In this document: piece after piece, positions 44,661-53,550 of the stretch | Numbering within the stretch: position 1 is the first letter of the stretch | Layout of the letters: each line of letters opens with the position of its first letter | Assembly: GCF_011758805.1 (NCBI RefSeq) | Contig: NZ_JAANOW010000001.1 | Span: forward strand, 186,001 to 250,000 | Source of the DNA: Mycolicibacterium fluoranthenivorans | GTDB lineage: Bacteria > Actinomycetota > Actinomycetes > Mycobacteriales > Mycobacteriaceae | Length of the DNA: 64,000 nt | Direction of reading: 5' to 3' | The notes under the pieces: model-generated | Databases searched by the model: none | What the model saw: the letters and a program-made list of their open reading frames with translations, nothing else | What the model was told of the DNA's origin: nothing | Translations under genes and position numbers: made by a program

Positions 44661-44906
44661 TCAGGCGAGTAGGACCACGCAGGAGGCGGCGACGGCTATA
44701 CCCTGCAGGGCTGCACGCGCGTCGATCAACGAGTCCCATTTCACCTGCAGCGCACGCCCGTTGGGTAACACCTCGCCGGTTTCGGCGGCCGCCGTCAGCT
44801 GCCGGTTGAGGGGTGCGCTGAGCCGGGTGTAGAGCAGTAGCCACATCAGCAACGCCGCCAGCACTGTGACCAGCGCAGCGGCATGAATCAGCAGGTCCAC
44901 ATCCAC
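44661..44906 (-). CDS. Small two-helix membrane protein
   Basis: 81 residues. Membrane segments about 5-27 (LIHAAALVTVLAALLMWLLLYTRL) and 62-80 (ALQGIAVAASCVVLLA), joined by a loop SAPLNRQLTAAA...RWDS-like (VKWDSLIDARAALQG). It resembles the C-terminal part of DUF1772/anthrone-oxygenase-like small membrane proteins, but too short for the family, so either a distinct small protein or a shortened one. GTG 44906 with AAGGAG 6 nt upstream. First gene of the operon. Confidence 0.65.
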   Translation of the reverse strand: MDVDLLIHAAALVTVLAALLMWLLLYTRLSAPLNRQLTAAAETGEVLPNGRALQVKWDSLIDARAALQGIAVAASCVVLLA

Positions 44907-44931
44907 TTCTCACTCCTTTGCGGAAAAGTGC

Positions 44932-44975
44932 TAGCAATGCTAACCCTTCGCTCAACCGTAGCATTAGCGCTGCTA
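44932..44975. promoter_or_regulatory. Two TAGC-N3-GCTA palindromes between the TetR gene and the NIPSNAP operon
   Basis: tagc-aat-gcta at 44932-44942 and tagc-gct-gcta at 44965-44975, centres 33 bp apart, in the divergent intergenic region. They share the half-site of the operator upstream of the TetR at 40043. Confidence 0.6.
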
Positions 44976-45002
44976 TTCCCGCTAGCGGTGATAGCATTTG
45001 GC

Positions 45003-45608
45003 GTGGCCACAAAGGACCGCCGTGAGCGCGAGCAGTCCGCTCGGCGCCAACTCATCGTCAGTACGGCGCGCACACTGGCCGAGGCCGAGGGCTGGGATGC
45101 GGTGACCACCCGCCGGCTGGCCGCCGAAATCGAATACAGTCAGCCTGTGCTCTACAAGCACTTTGCCGGCATGGAGCAGATCGCCGACGCTGTGGCCCTC
45201 GACGGTTTTGCCGAACTCTCCGAGGTCCTCGCCGCCGCCGCGGACGCTGAAGTCGCTGCCGAGGCTGTCCTGGTCCGGATCGCGTACGCCTACCTGGGTT
45301 TCGCTCGCGACAACCCCGCGCTCTACGAGGCGATGTTCACTCGCGCGACGGCCCTGCACTTTGGCGCCGACGACACGCCACCGCAACTGACGGCGGCGTT
45401 CGCGACGCTGCATCGGGCGGTCGGTCGCGTCGCCGACGGGCAGGACGTCGACACCCTCACCGAAGTCTTCTGGGCGTGCCTGCATGGCACGGTCACCCTC
45501 GGCGTCACCGGTCGACTGCGTGACGACCACGTCGCCGAACGCGTGCAACTTCTGGCCGAACGGTTCACCGGGGCGCGGCAACCGGCGCGCGATGTCGCCA
45601 GGGAATGA
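45003..45608 (+). CDS. TetR family regulator
   Basis: 201 residues. HTH about residues 15-60 (ARRQLIVSTARTLAEAEGWDAVTTRRLAAEIEYSQPVLYKHFAGMEQIADAV) and a C-terminal TetR_C domain like those with LARDNPALYEAMF. Start GTG 45003 (VATKDRRE); upstream codons to 44883 overlap operator DNA. A TAGCAT -10-like box lies 5 nt before it. Divergent from the three-gene NIPSNAP/DUF4267 operon, which it probably represses. Confidence 0.9.
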   Translation: MATKDRREREQSARRQLIVSTARTLAEAEGWDAVTTRRLAAEIEYSQPVLYKHFAGMEQIADAVALDGFAELSEVLAAAADAEVAAEAVLVRIAYAYLGFARDNPALYEAMFTRATALHFGADDTPPQLTAAFATLHRAVGRVADGQDVDTLTEVFWACLHGTVTLGVTGRLRDDHVAERVQLLAERFTGARQPARDVARE

Positions 45609-45636
45609 CGCCGTAAGACACTTTGAAGTCGAAGCA

Positions 45637-45828
45637 CTACATTGAACGGTATGGCTGACGCGAGGCGTTGAGTAGGGAGCAGGTGCGTAAATAGAGCCCC
45701 ACCAGGTCGACCAATGTTGCTGAGCCGAAGTACTTTTCGGCCTCCGAGTAGAGGTCGTCGTCGACCTTGTACTCGCGAGTGAGCTGGCTTGCGAACCTGT
45801 GCGCCAGCAGTTGGTCGGCAGTCCAGGT
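45637..45828 (-). pseudogene. Carboxymuconolactone decarboxylase-like C-terminal remnant
   Basis: TWTADQLLAHRFASQLTREYKVDDDLYSEAEKYFGSATLVDLVGLYLRTCSLLNAS matches the last helices of CMD/AhpD-fold proteins. The CxxC active-site half is gone: the similarity stops exactly where the acetolactate decarboxylase-like fragment begins on the other strand. Confidence 0.55.
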
Positions 45829-46038
45829 GTCACCGTCGCCGGGTACCATCTGCACTACCTCGACCGTGACCACACGCGCGGCGGGCACGTGCTGGACTTC
45901 ATGATGACCCGCGCCCGCGTCGAGATCAGCATGCGGTCGGATCTGCACCTGAGCCTGCCCACCACACCCCAATTCCTGCATGCGCATCTCGACCGCGGTG
46001 GTGTCGATGCCGACCTCATCCGGGTGGAAGGCGGTTGA
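45829..46038 (+). pseudogene. Acetolactate decarboxylase C-terminal remnant
   Basis: VTVAGYHLHYLDRDHTRGGHVLDFMMTRARVEI fits the C-terminal third of AlsD/BudA, including the zinc-ligand pattern HLH...GGH. About 70 of the usual ~240 residues remain, and no start lies in a sensible position. From 46039 to 46249 I see no supportable gene. Confidence 0.6.
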
Positions 46039-46249
46039 ATGGTCAAGCCTGCTTCGATCGCGGTAGCGGGTCGCGACAAGCATCGTCACGGGCGAAGGTG
46101 TACGCACGGAACCAGCGGCCAGCGCCCGCCGACCACCCTGAGTTGCTCGAAGCCCATGCACGACGATGGGCGATCGACGGCGTCAGTAGCGCGACCGGAT
46201 CCGCATAGGGGGACCTCGCCGTATCGACGAGCACCTCGGCCGCAGACGT

Positions 46250-46801
46250 TCACTCCAACGGTTGGGGCGTGAAGGTGACGTCGACACCGCCCACGGTCAT
46301 CGTCACCTGACCTTCCATCACCATCACCTGCGCCGAGACCCGCCGATCGACAGTCTGGGCCAGTTGCTGCACCGGGGCGTGCGGTATCTGTAGGACCGAG
46401 AGGTTCGGCAGCCCCGCCACTTTGGGCCCCACGGTGCGCCACCAGGTGGCCACGCCGGCGGCGAACGGGAACAGCAGCACTTGGTCGGCCCGGCTGGTGG
46501 CCTTGCTCAAGGCGCGTTCGTCGGGCTGGCCGACGTTGATCCACTCCAGGATGCGGCCCGTGTAGTCCGCGAGCCGCAAGTCGGGTACGCCGGGGGTGGA
46601 CAGGCCCGCCCCGAATGCCAACTCGCCGTCGACGTCGCTGAGCCGGTGTGCGCGCAGCCCAAACGCCAACAACCGCACGACCATCCGCTCATCGGTCTCA
46701 CTGGGATGGCGGGCCACGGTCAGTGTGTGATCGGCGTAGTAACCGTGATCGACATCGGAGACGCCAAGTTCGACTTTGAACACTGTTGCAGAAAGGGCCA
46801 C
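46250..46801 (-). CDS. YaeQ family protein
   Basis: 183 residues, the usual YaeQ length. VALSATVFKVELGVSDVDHGYYADHTLTVARHPSETDERMVVRLLAFGLRAH and LEWINVGQPDERALSKATSRADQV are the conserved halves of the family, which has a PD-(D/E)XK nuclease-like fold of uncertain activity. Starts at GTG 46801; the upstream in-frame part to 46960 is unrelated. The YaeQ family is mostly found in proteobacteria, so transfer is possible. Stands alone between remnants and the deazaflavin-type gene. Confidence 0.82.
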   Translation of the reverse strand: MALSATVFKVELGVSDVDHGYYADHTLTVARHPSETDERMVVRLLAFGLRAHRLSDVDGELAFGAGLSTPGVPDLRLADYTGRILEWINVGQPDERALSKATSRADQVLLFPFAAGVATWWRTVGPKVAGLPNLSVLQIPHAPVQQLAQTVDRRVSAQVMVMEGQVTMTVGGVDVTFTPQPLE

Positions 46802-47039
46802 GTCATAGTGTCCACCCTGGTGGTGTTCCCCGAGTAGTCGGGTCACTTCGCGTGGTCGGGCCGCCGCGCTGGTATCGGGGGTGGTGGTTTGGGTAAGTGT
46901 CGTCCCGAGGGGGGTGAACTGTGTGGGTTGGGCGCGGCCGTGCTGATCGTCGGCTACCACGTGGCTGCGAATTCCCTGGGTATTGAACCGAACTGGGGCC
47001 CAGTGACGTGTCCAGAGTCAACTACTCTTGGAGGTGCAC

Positions 47040-47573
47040 ATGTCGATTCCCGACGTCGGCCTTGGCCATTCGTTCGCACACCGCGTCATCGCCCAGGTGG
47101 CCGTCTCGTCGCTGGGCCTGCGGTTTGTCCGGGACCTCGGCGCCCGCATCGACCCGACGCTGATGCGGCTCACCGGCGGGAGGGTCTCGTGCGTATGGCC
47201 CTTTCCCGCCGTACTTGTGAGCCACGTCGGCGCCAGAACGGGCATCAGTCGGACCAATGCGGTGGTGTACTTCACCGACCAAGGCCGAGTCGTGTTGATC
47301 CCCTCCAATTTTGGCTCGGCCCGAAATCCCGCCTGGTATCACAACGTCAAGGCGAACCCGATCGTCGAACTGTATGGCCGGGGGATCAGAGGACAGTTCG
47401 TCGCTGAGGAGGTTTACGGCGAAGAGCGCGATCGCCTTTTTGCTCGTGCCAAAGGCGCACCGGGTCCCTATGCCAAGTATGAGGAGGTCGCGGGCGCCAA
47501 GGCCAGGTCCATTCCCGTCATGACGTTCATCCCGAGATCGTCTTCGCGGGCCGCCATTGCGGAGGGCCAATGA
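47040..47573 (+). CDS. Deazaflavin-dependent nitroreductase-family protein (DUF385/Ddn-like)
   Basis: 177 residues. A split-barrel core with LVSHVGARTGISRTNAVVYFTDQGRVVLIPSNFGSARNPAWYHNVKANPIVEL, the F420-binding family pattern (TGxxR...NPAWYHNLxANP). It probably binds F420H2 and reduces a small hydrophobic substrate. The N-terminal ~50 residues form helices typical of membrane-associated Ddn relatives. ATG 47040 with GGAGG 6 nt upstream. Its stop overlaps a 35-codon reading frame. Confidence 0.85.
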   Translation: MSIPDVGLGHSFAHRVIAQVAVSSLGLRFVRDLGARIDPTLMRLTGGRVSCVWPFPAVLVSHVGARTGISRTNAVVYFTDQGRVVLIPSNFGSARNPAWYHNVKANPIVELYGRGIRGQFVAEEVYGEERDRLFARAKGAPGPYAKYEEVAGAKARSIPVMTFIPRSSSRAAIAEGQ

Positions 47574-47677
47574 CTGACATCCTGAAGCTGGACTCGGTCA
47601 CTATGATCGCCAAGGGCGTTTTGGCTTTGTTGCGCGATCCTGTCCAGCTCAGTCTGCTGCGTGGCGACCGGCGTTGA
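47570..47677 (+). CDS. Possible 35-residue small protein coupled to the Ddn-like gene
   Basis: ATG 47570 overlaps the Ddn-like stop (ATGA) and has GGAGGG 3-8 nt upstream inside that gene. It reads MTDILKLDSVTMIAKGVLAL then LRDPVQLSLLRGDRR. Mildly amphipathic. It may be a real small protein or the N-terminus of a lost downstream gene. Not recognised. Confidence 0.3.
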   Translation: MTDILKLDSVTMIAKGVLALLRDPVQLSLLRGDRR

Positions 47678-47755
47678 TGCCGAGCGCAATCGAACAACTC
47701 CCACCTCGCATTCGGGCACGGAATTCATCACTGTGCTACCGCGACCGACGGACGC

Positions 47756-48583
47756 GTGGTGGAACCCGCGCAGCGGGACGCCACCGGTAATGTGACGGCT
47801 GATGCTGGAAAGTCGCCAAGCGTGACAACGCCTCCGACGCGCCCCGCGGAGATATCGCACGGTGCAGGCTGGCTTGCCCACGGCTTCCACATCGACGTTC
47901 ATTCGCACCGCGATGGCCAACTGGTGTATCCGGCCTCCGGTGTCTTGGCCACCACGACCGAGCGGGGCACCTGGGTCGCGCCGGCCAACCGGGTGACGTG
48001 GACGCCGCCGGGATTCGAGCACTCGCATCGCTTCTACGGCCGCACCGATGTCCGGTTGGTCGTCATTCCGGAGCCGCTGTGCGGCGCTCTCGTGGCACAC
48101 CCCGGCGTGTTCGCGGTGAATCCCCTCCTGCGCGAGGCCCTCCTCACGCTGACCGAACGGCAAGACGCGAGCTCCGGTGCCTACCAACGGCTGCGCGCGG
48201 TGGTGATCGACGAGCTCGTCGAGGCCCCCGATCAGTCCCTGCACCTGCCCGAACCGCGCGACGACCGGCTGCGCGTCGTTACTGAGCTGCTGCGCGCCGA
48301 CCCCGCCCGGAGCGAGACTCTGACCGAGCTGGGACGGACCGCGGGTGCGAGCGGGCGCACCCTGAGCCGACTGTTCCGTGACGAGTTCGGGATGAGTTTT
48401 CACCGCTGGCGCACGATCTTGCGCATCCACCACGCCTTGATCGAGCTCACCAACGGTCGGTCCGTCACCGACACCGCGATCGCCTGTGGGTGGTCCAACC
48501 CGACGAGTTTCATCGAGGCGTTCACCGCCGTCGTCGGTCAAACCCCGGGTCGCTATCAAGCCGGTCTTCGCGGCGGTCAGTAG
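47756..48583 (+). CDS. AraC family regulator (cupin + HTH)
   Basis: 275 residues. N-terminal AraC cupin (about residues 35-110; HIDVHSHRDGQLVYPASGVLATTTERGTWVAPANRVTWTPPGFEHSHRF) and C-terminal HTH_18 (about 180-270; TLTELGRTAGASGRTLSRLFRDEFGMSFHRWRTILRIHHAL, ACGWSNPTSFIEAFTAVVGQTPGRY). Start GTG 47756; a GTG at 47792 is an alternative. A FAD monooxygenase gene follows 145 nt downstream and may be the target. Confidence 0.9.
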   Translation: MVEPAQRDATGNVTADAGKSPSVTTPPTRPAEISHGAGWLAHGFHIDVHSHRDGQLVYPASGVLATTTERGTWVAPANRVTWTPPGFEHSHRFYGRTDVRLVVIPEPLCGALVAHPGVFAVNPLLREALLTLTERQDASSGAYQRLRAVVIDELVEAPDQSLHLPEPRDDRLRVVTELLRADPARSETLTELGRTAGASGRTLSRLFRDEFGMSFHRWRTILRIHHALIELTNGRSVTDTAIACGWSNPTSFIEAFTAVVGQTPGRYQAGLRGGQ

Positions 48584-48728
48584 CTGCGCTCTCGACTCGG
48601 GTAGTCCCGAGTTGGCGACTTTTCGATATCACGTGTCCATTTGTCGGTTGGCAGCACAACCGGCGGAGCCGACAGTGGAAGGCACGCGGAACGCGTTGCA
48701 AGGACGAACCCGAAATAGGCGAGGATGC

Positions 48729-49925
48729 ATGCACACGACGAAGAAGATCCTGATCTGCGGCAGTGGCGTCGCCGGTCCGACGTGCGCCTACTGGCTGCAC
48801 AAGTACGGCTACGCCACCGTCATCGTCGAAAGAGCAAAAGCTCTGCGGGACGGTGGTCAGAACGTCGATATCAAGGGCGCGGGTCAACACGTCATCGAGA
48901 TGATGGCGCTCTCCGACCAGATCGAAGCCAAGAACACTCAGGAACGCGGCCAGAAGTATCTCGATGCCGACGGCAAGGTGATCGCCGTTCTGCCCAAGGG
49001 TGCGCTGGGAACGCTGACGAACGACTTCGAGATCCTGCGGGGAGATTTCGCTCAGGTCCTCTTCGAATCCACAAAGGACCACTGTGAGTACAGCTTCGGG
49101 AGATTCGTCACCGCGCTGGAAGAGAAGGCCGGCTGCATAGCGGCCACCTTCGACAACGGCGAGACCGAGGATTTCGAGCTGGTCATCTGTGCGGAAGGGA
49201 TGAATTCGTCGACCAGGGACAGGGTGATGGCCGCGCACACCAGCTTTCGCTACTTGGGCGCCTGTATGGCGTTCTTCAAGATTCCCCGACGCGAAGAAGA
49301 TGACGGGTGGGCTCATTCGGTGAACGGCATCGGCGGCACATTCATCACCCTGCGGCCGGGCAACGAGGACGAAACCACGGTCCTCGTCACCTTTCTCAGG
49401 CGTGACCACGCCATCACCGAGGACACGCCCACGATGCGAAAGGCATTGCTACGCCGAGCCCTTGAGGGCCGGGGCGCGATCGCTGATCGCATCACTGCGG
49501 ATTTGGAGGCGGTTGACGATTTCTACTTCGGGCCGATGAGCCAGGTGCAAGCGTCGGCGTGGTCACAGGGACGGTTCGTGCTGCTGGGTGATGCCGCCTT
49601 CTGCCCGACGCCGTTCACGGGCAAAGGTACGGCCCTGGCGCTGGTCGCGGCGTATGTCCTTGCCGGCGAGATCAACCGGACCGCAGATCACTCGCAGGCT
49701 TTCGCCGCCTACGAAAGGCTGGTGCGCCCCTACGTCGAGGCGGCGCAGAAGCAGCTGACTCCACGCCGCATCCGCCTGATGCACCCGAAAAGCCGGGCTG
49801 GGATCGGCCTGACGCACCTGGCGCAGCGACTCGTGGCGAGCCAGACGGTGCAGAGCCAATTCGGGCCGAGCGCCGCGAAGCGCGCGCATACGGCCGCAGA
49901 TGATTTCGTGTTCGCCGACTACTGA
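48729..49925 (+). CDS. FAD-dependent monooxygenase (TetX/PHBH-like)
   Basis: 398 residues. N-terminal dinucleotide motif CGSGVAGPTCAYWL, the DG-type region around FELVICAEGMNSSTRD and the second FAD motif LGDAAFCPTPFTGKGTALAL. Group A flavin monooxygenase layout, with NAD(P)H as probable reductant. The substrate is unknown; relatives hydroxylate aromatic compounds or inactivate antibiotics. ATG 48729 has GAGG 5 nt upstream; the frame upstream to 48486 belongs to the AraC gene region. Confidence 0.88.
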   Translation: MHTTKKILICGSGVAGPTCAYWLHKYGYATVIVERAKALRDGGQNVDIKGAGQHVIEMMALSDQIEAKNTQERGQKYLDADGKVIAVLPKGALGTLTNDFEILRGDFAQVLFESTKDHCEYSFGRFVTALEEKAGCIAATFDNGETEDFELVICAEGMNSSTRDRVMAAHTSFRYLGACMAFFKIPRREEDDGWAHSVNGIGGTFITLRPGNEDETTVLVTFLRRDHAITEDTPTMRKALLRRALEGRGAIADRITADLEAVDDFYFGPMSQVQASAWSQGRFVLLGDAAFCPTPFTGKGTALALVAAYVLAGEINRTADHSQAFAAYERLVRPYVEAAQKQLTPRRIRLMHPKSRAGIGLTHLAQRLVASQTVQSQFGPSAAKRAHTAADDFVFADY

Positions 49926-50003
49926 TGAGTGGGAGCGCTTCCCGAGCGCGAACCTCGTGCAACTGTTGGGCCGACGGCTCCGCCGCACGACCCGACACGC
50001 GGG

Positions 50004-52526
50004 TCAGAGGCTGACCGATCCGGTGCGTCCGTCCACGGTGATCTGGGCCCGGTCGACGATGGTCTTCGTGGCTCCGGTGATACCGCCGACGGCCGGTATG
50101 CCGTACTCGCGGGACAGGATCGCACCGTGGCTGAGCTTGCCGCCGGTTTCGACGACGAGCCCGGACAGCAGTGGGAAGACGCTGGTCCACCCGGGGTCAA
50201 TGTTGGGGGCAACCAGGATGTCGCCGGCTTCGACCTTTCCCAGGTCGGCCAGGGTGTGCACCACCCGGGCCGGTCCGGTTGCCCGCCCGTGGCAGAACGC
50301 GGTCCCGCCGATCGCGCCGTCGGGCAGGTCCGGGTGCTGATCGGAGGGTTCGGTGTCGACCTCGGTTTCGATGTCGTCGTACAGGTAGGTCGCCGGCAGT
50401 CGGGCGGAATTGCGCGCGAACTCCGCGCGCCGCGCATTGAGGGTGTCGGCCAGCTCGGCAGGTGCCGCGCGGCCGTCGAGTATGGCGAAGAATTCCTCGC
50501 CGCGCAGCAGGAACACATCATCGGGGTCGTGCAGTACACCCTGGCGAACAAGACGTTTCGCCTGTTCGAGGACCAGGGATCTCAGGTGGGTGAGCAGGTA
50601 GTCGAGGTGGTAGCGCTGGTTCTCGCGGTAGCGCGTGTAGTCCTGGACCAATGCCATCAGGTGCATCAGCATCGGCTTGCGCAGCTGCGCCAGTGGACCG
50701 TTGCCGAGCCTGGCCAGTGCGTCGGCTTCCGCGGTATGCCGACGTTGTCGCGACGAAGTCGATTGCAGGCGGTCGGCGGCGGTGTCGGTGGCGCGAAGCT
50801 GCGCCCGAACGAGTTCGATTATCAGGTGCGGCTGCTCCCGCCAGCGGGGCCGCGCGATGTCGCGGCTGTCGGATCTATGTCCGTGTCGCAGCAGGAAGTC
50901 GTCATAGCCTTGCCAGAACCGCGCGTCCGCGGTGTGGCGGCGGACATGGTCGTAGGCCGCGCCGCTGCGCACCAGGGTGGTGAGCTCGGCATCGTCGAGC
51001 GCGGTGTGGGCGAGTCCGGTGATCTCGGTGTTGATGGTGGCGGTCTTGGTGTCGTCCAGTCCGCTGATGACGTTCTGGTAGAGCTCGCCCGAGGTGTCGG
51101 CGCACCAGCGTTGCAGCAGCTGTTGCAGAAGGCCGTGCAGAAAGCTGTTGTAGAGGGTCATGCCCCAGCGCACGGTCCGAAAGTGTTCCTCGCCGAGCGC
51201 GTTGACCTCGTCGTACTGGCGGCGCCACTGGTGCTCGCTGAGCGTGCCGTAGTCCTGGTCGAGTTTCGGGACGATATCTTTCTCGATTGTTGCGCAGTGC
51301 TTTTCGAGTGCAACAAGGTTGTTCTTGAGGCCGCTGCGCCGGCGATCGCGCCACGGGGCCAGGGCGAACCCGGCCAGCAGCCGCGGATCCCATGCGGCGG
51401 CCCGAACCCGGTCCAGCACCAGCGGTGGGAACCACTGGTCGGCGGCGTTGGACCGCATCGAGCGCGGCAGCATCCGCAGGCCTTCGACGAAGTACGCACC
51501 GCTGAAGTACGCGTAACCGTGGTGTAGGCGCACCGGCGCCATCCCGGCCATATCGCGGCGTCCCTGCAGGCCGGCCATCTCCTTCATGCTCATCTCGATG
51601 ATCCAGGGCAGCATCAGATCTTCGGGCAGTGGCAGGGTGCAGTCGGACAGGTACTCGTCCCCGAAACGTCGTGACCACACATCGACGGGCTCTTCGCTCG
51701 GGAGGTTGGTGATCGGCCGATCCTGCAGGACGAACGGGCGTCCGTCCGCGATGGCCCACTCGAGGTCGCGGCGCGGGCCGATGCGCTCGGTGACGACCGT
51801 CGCAAGATCGTGCAGCGTGCGTAGTTCGGCTGTCGTCAAACAGAATTCGCGACGCCGCGCGTGATCGACATCGCGTTCGTGCACGCCGCGGTCCCACACC
51901 GCTTCCAGGGCCTTGGCGCCGAGTGCGCGGCTGCGGATGACACCGCTGGCGCGGTCGAGGACGAAGTTGTCCGGGTCTGTCCGGCCCGATACCACCGTTT
52001 CGCCCAGACCCCATGCGGCATCGATGACGATCTCGGCAGCGAACGGCCGCAACGGGTTTGCGGTCAAAAGCACTCCGGCGGTGTCCGGGCTGATCATTCG
52101 TTGCAGGATCAGTGCGATTCCGTCGGCATTCGTCTTTGCTAGGTTGTCCCGGTAGGTGTGGGCGCGGGTGTCGTCGAAGGATGCCCAGCAGGTGTGCACC
52201 GCTTCTCGCAGACCGTCCAGGGAATCGACACCAAGGACGGTCTCGTACACCCCGGCGAAGGAGGCGTCGGCCAGATCCTCGGCGACGGCCGAGCTACGTA
52301 CCGCCCAGGGTGCTCCGCCGAACAGCGTCTCGACTTCATTCCACCAGCGCGCGAGGCCCTCGTCGAGGCAGGCGGTCCGGGTGACCGGGTCCAGTGAGAT
52401 GTCCGCGGGGATGCACCACGCCTCCGGCACGGGTAGCCCTGCAGCCAGGAGCCGAACCAGGCCTGCTGCCTTGCCGCCGATGTTCTCGACGGCGATATCA
52501 GTATCGGGGGAGAGTGCAACGATCAC
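50004..52526 (-). CDS. PEP synthase/rifampin phosphotransferase-like enzyme
   Basis: 840 residues. N-terminal PPDK-type ATP-grasp domain (about 1-310): NIGGKAAGLVRLLAAGLPVPEAWCIP, WAVRSSAVAEDLADASFAGVYETVLGV, LLTANPLRPFAAEIVIDAAWGLGETVVSGRTDPD. A long helical middle region (about 330-730) follows, then a C-terminal swivelling phosphohistidine domain with GGKLSHGAILSREYGIPAV, catalytic His about residue 800. This three-part order is that of rifampin phosphotransferase, which transfers the beta-phosphate of ATP through a His to a small molecule. No PEP/pyruvate TIM barrel is apparent. GTG 52526 overlaps the upstream gene stop (GTGA). Acceptor substrate unknown. Confidence 0.85.
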   Translation of the reverse strand: MIVALSPDTDIAVENIGGKAAGLVRLLAAGLPVPEAWCIPADISLDPVTRTACLDEGLARWWNEVETLFGGAPWAVRSSAVAEDLADASFAGVYETVLGVDSLDGLREAVHTCWASFDDTRAHTYRDNLAKTNADGIALILQRMISPDTAGVLLTANPLRPFAAEIVIDAAWGLGETVVSGRTDPDNFVLDRASGVIRSRALGAKALEAVWDRGVHERDVDHARRREFCLTTAELRTLHDLATVVTERIGPRRDLEWAIADGRPFVLQDRPITNLPSEEPVDVWSRRFGDEYLSDCTLPLPEDLMLPWIIEMSMKEMAGLQGRRDMAGMAPVRLHHGYAYFSGAYFVEGLRMLPRSMRSNAADQWFPPLVLDRVRAAAWDPRLLAGFALAPWRDRRRSGLKNNLVALEKHCATIEKDIVPKLDQDYGTLSEHQWRRQYDEVNALGEEHFRTVRWGMTLYNSFLHGLLQQLLQRWCADTSGELYQNVISGLDDTKTATINTEITGLAHTALDDAELTTLVRSGAAYDHVRRHTADARFWQGYDDFLLRHGHRSDSRDIARPRWREQPHLIIELVRAQLRATDTAADRLQSTSSRQRRHTAEADALARLGNGPLAQLRKPMLMHLMALVQDYTRYRENQRYHLDYLLTHLRSLVLEQAKRLVRQGVLHDPDDVFLLRGEEFFAILDGRAAPAELADTLNARRAEFARNSARLPATYLYDDIETEVDTEPSDQHPDLPDGAIGGTAFCHGRATGPARVVHTLADLGKVEAGDILVAPNIDPGWTSVFPLLSGLVVETGGKLSHGAILSREYGIPAVGGITGATKTIVDRAQITVDGRTGSVSL

Positions 52527-53488
52527 CGGAACCTCGAAACGACAGCGTCTTTGACGACAGGGAGCAGGGCGGGCAGATTGGTGAGCAGCTCGCGCCGTCC
52601 TGCGTGCCAGGTGTGTTCGAGGACGCCCGCACCTGGCAGGTGCGAACCGTCCTGGAGGCGGGCCTCGAACCGGGCATGTGTTTCGCGCAGGAGCAGCCCA
52701 CTCTTGAACAACGGGACCTGACTGATCCCGCGTGCGGTGACCTCGATCGAGGTCCCCTCGTCGTCGACGATCGTGATCTCGGCGTCCCGGGCACTGTGTG
52801 TCCCCGGGGAGACGTAGCGCAGGTCGAAGCCGGCCACTGCGCATGATCGGCCGGCGCGGCTGAGGAAACCGGATTGCGCGAGTTGGCCGTCGACGGTGGT
52901 CTGGGTGACGGTGAAGGCCAGGTCGGCGCCGAACTGCGCCGAGATCCAGTCCCAGCCGGCGATATTGCCCCAATCCCGCGGACCCCAGGATTTATCGCGG
53001 GTGCCGAAGCCACGGATCTGGTGTTCCCGGCCGCGGATCACCGACCGGCCGGACACCGTGCCGGGGTGCTCGAAATGCCGGTGCGCGATGACCTCGGTGC
53101 CGTTGTGGCCGAAGTCGAACGCTGGTGCCAGCGCTGTCCACGTCAGATCGATCTCGTCTCGTCCGTCCAGGGTGATCCGCCATCGCCGCAGGGGCTCGGT
53201 GCAGCGCAAGGTCAGGCGGCCGACGGTCAGGCCGTCGGCACTGCGGAAGGCCATCGGGTCACCATCGATCGGTTGGTCGACGGCACCGTAGACCAGTTCT
53301 CGTCGGCCCCCGCGCATGGTGATGACGACTGCGTCGGCCTGGCGCTGGGCGAACCGATAGCCCAGGCGGGCAAAGCCCAACGCCGCACCGGTGGTATCCA
53401 CCCAATTGAAGTAGTAACTCTCCTGCCAGTGCGCTGCGGCGCCGGGCGGGTGCAGTTCTTCGTCTGCCGTTGCGATGACGTTGGCCAT
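52523..53488 (-). CDS. CrtC/AttH-like lipocalin-fold protein (DUF7064-type)
   Basis: 321 residues. Duplicated lipocalin-like beta-barrel halves: HWQESYYFNWVDTTGAALGFARLGYRFAQ at the start, GFGTRDKSWGPRDWGNIAGWDWISAQFG in the middle and GAGVLEHTWHAGRRELL at the end. The GxRDxSWGPRDW motif is typical of the hydroxyneurosporene-synthase/AttH superfamily, which hydrates or handles hydrophobic terpenoid-like molecules. No signal peptide. Start ATG 53488; the frame to 53524 begins at a TTG. Translationally coupled to the phosphotransferase-like gene and divergent from a TetR. Confidence 0.72.
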   Translation of the reverse strand: MANVIATADEELHPPGAAAHWQESYYFNWVDTTGAALGFARLGYRFAQRQADAVVITMRGGRRELVYGAVDQPIDGDPMAFRSADGLTVGRLTLRCTEPLRRWRITLDGRDEIDLTWTALAPAFDFGHNGTEVIAHRHFEHPGTVSGRSVIRGREHQIRGFGTRDKSWGPRDWGNIAGWDWISAQFGADLAFTVTQTTVDGQLAQSGFLSRAGRSCAVAGFDLRYVSPGTHSARDAEITIVDDEGTSIEVTARGISQVPLFKSGLLLRETHARFEARLQDGSHLPGAGVLEHTWHAGRRELLTNLPALLPVVKDAVVSRFR

Positions 53489-53504
53489 GGTGTCAGTCAA
53501 ACGT

Positions 53505-53516
53505 GAGCGATAGCTC
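53505..53516. promoter_or_regulatory. Candidate operator in the TetR/CrtC-like intergenic region
   Basis: gagc-gata-gctc, a short perfect dyad in the 62-bp gap between two divergent start codons. The gap is so small that one bound TetR dimer could block both directions. Confidence 0.4.
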
Positions 53517-53550
53517 GTCTTCAATTCGTGTCTTGTGCCACACTTCGTGG

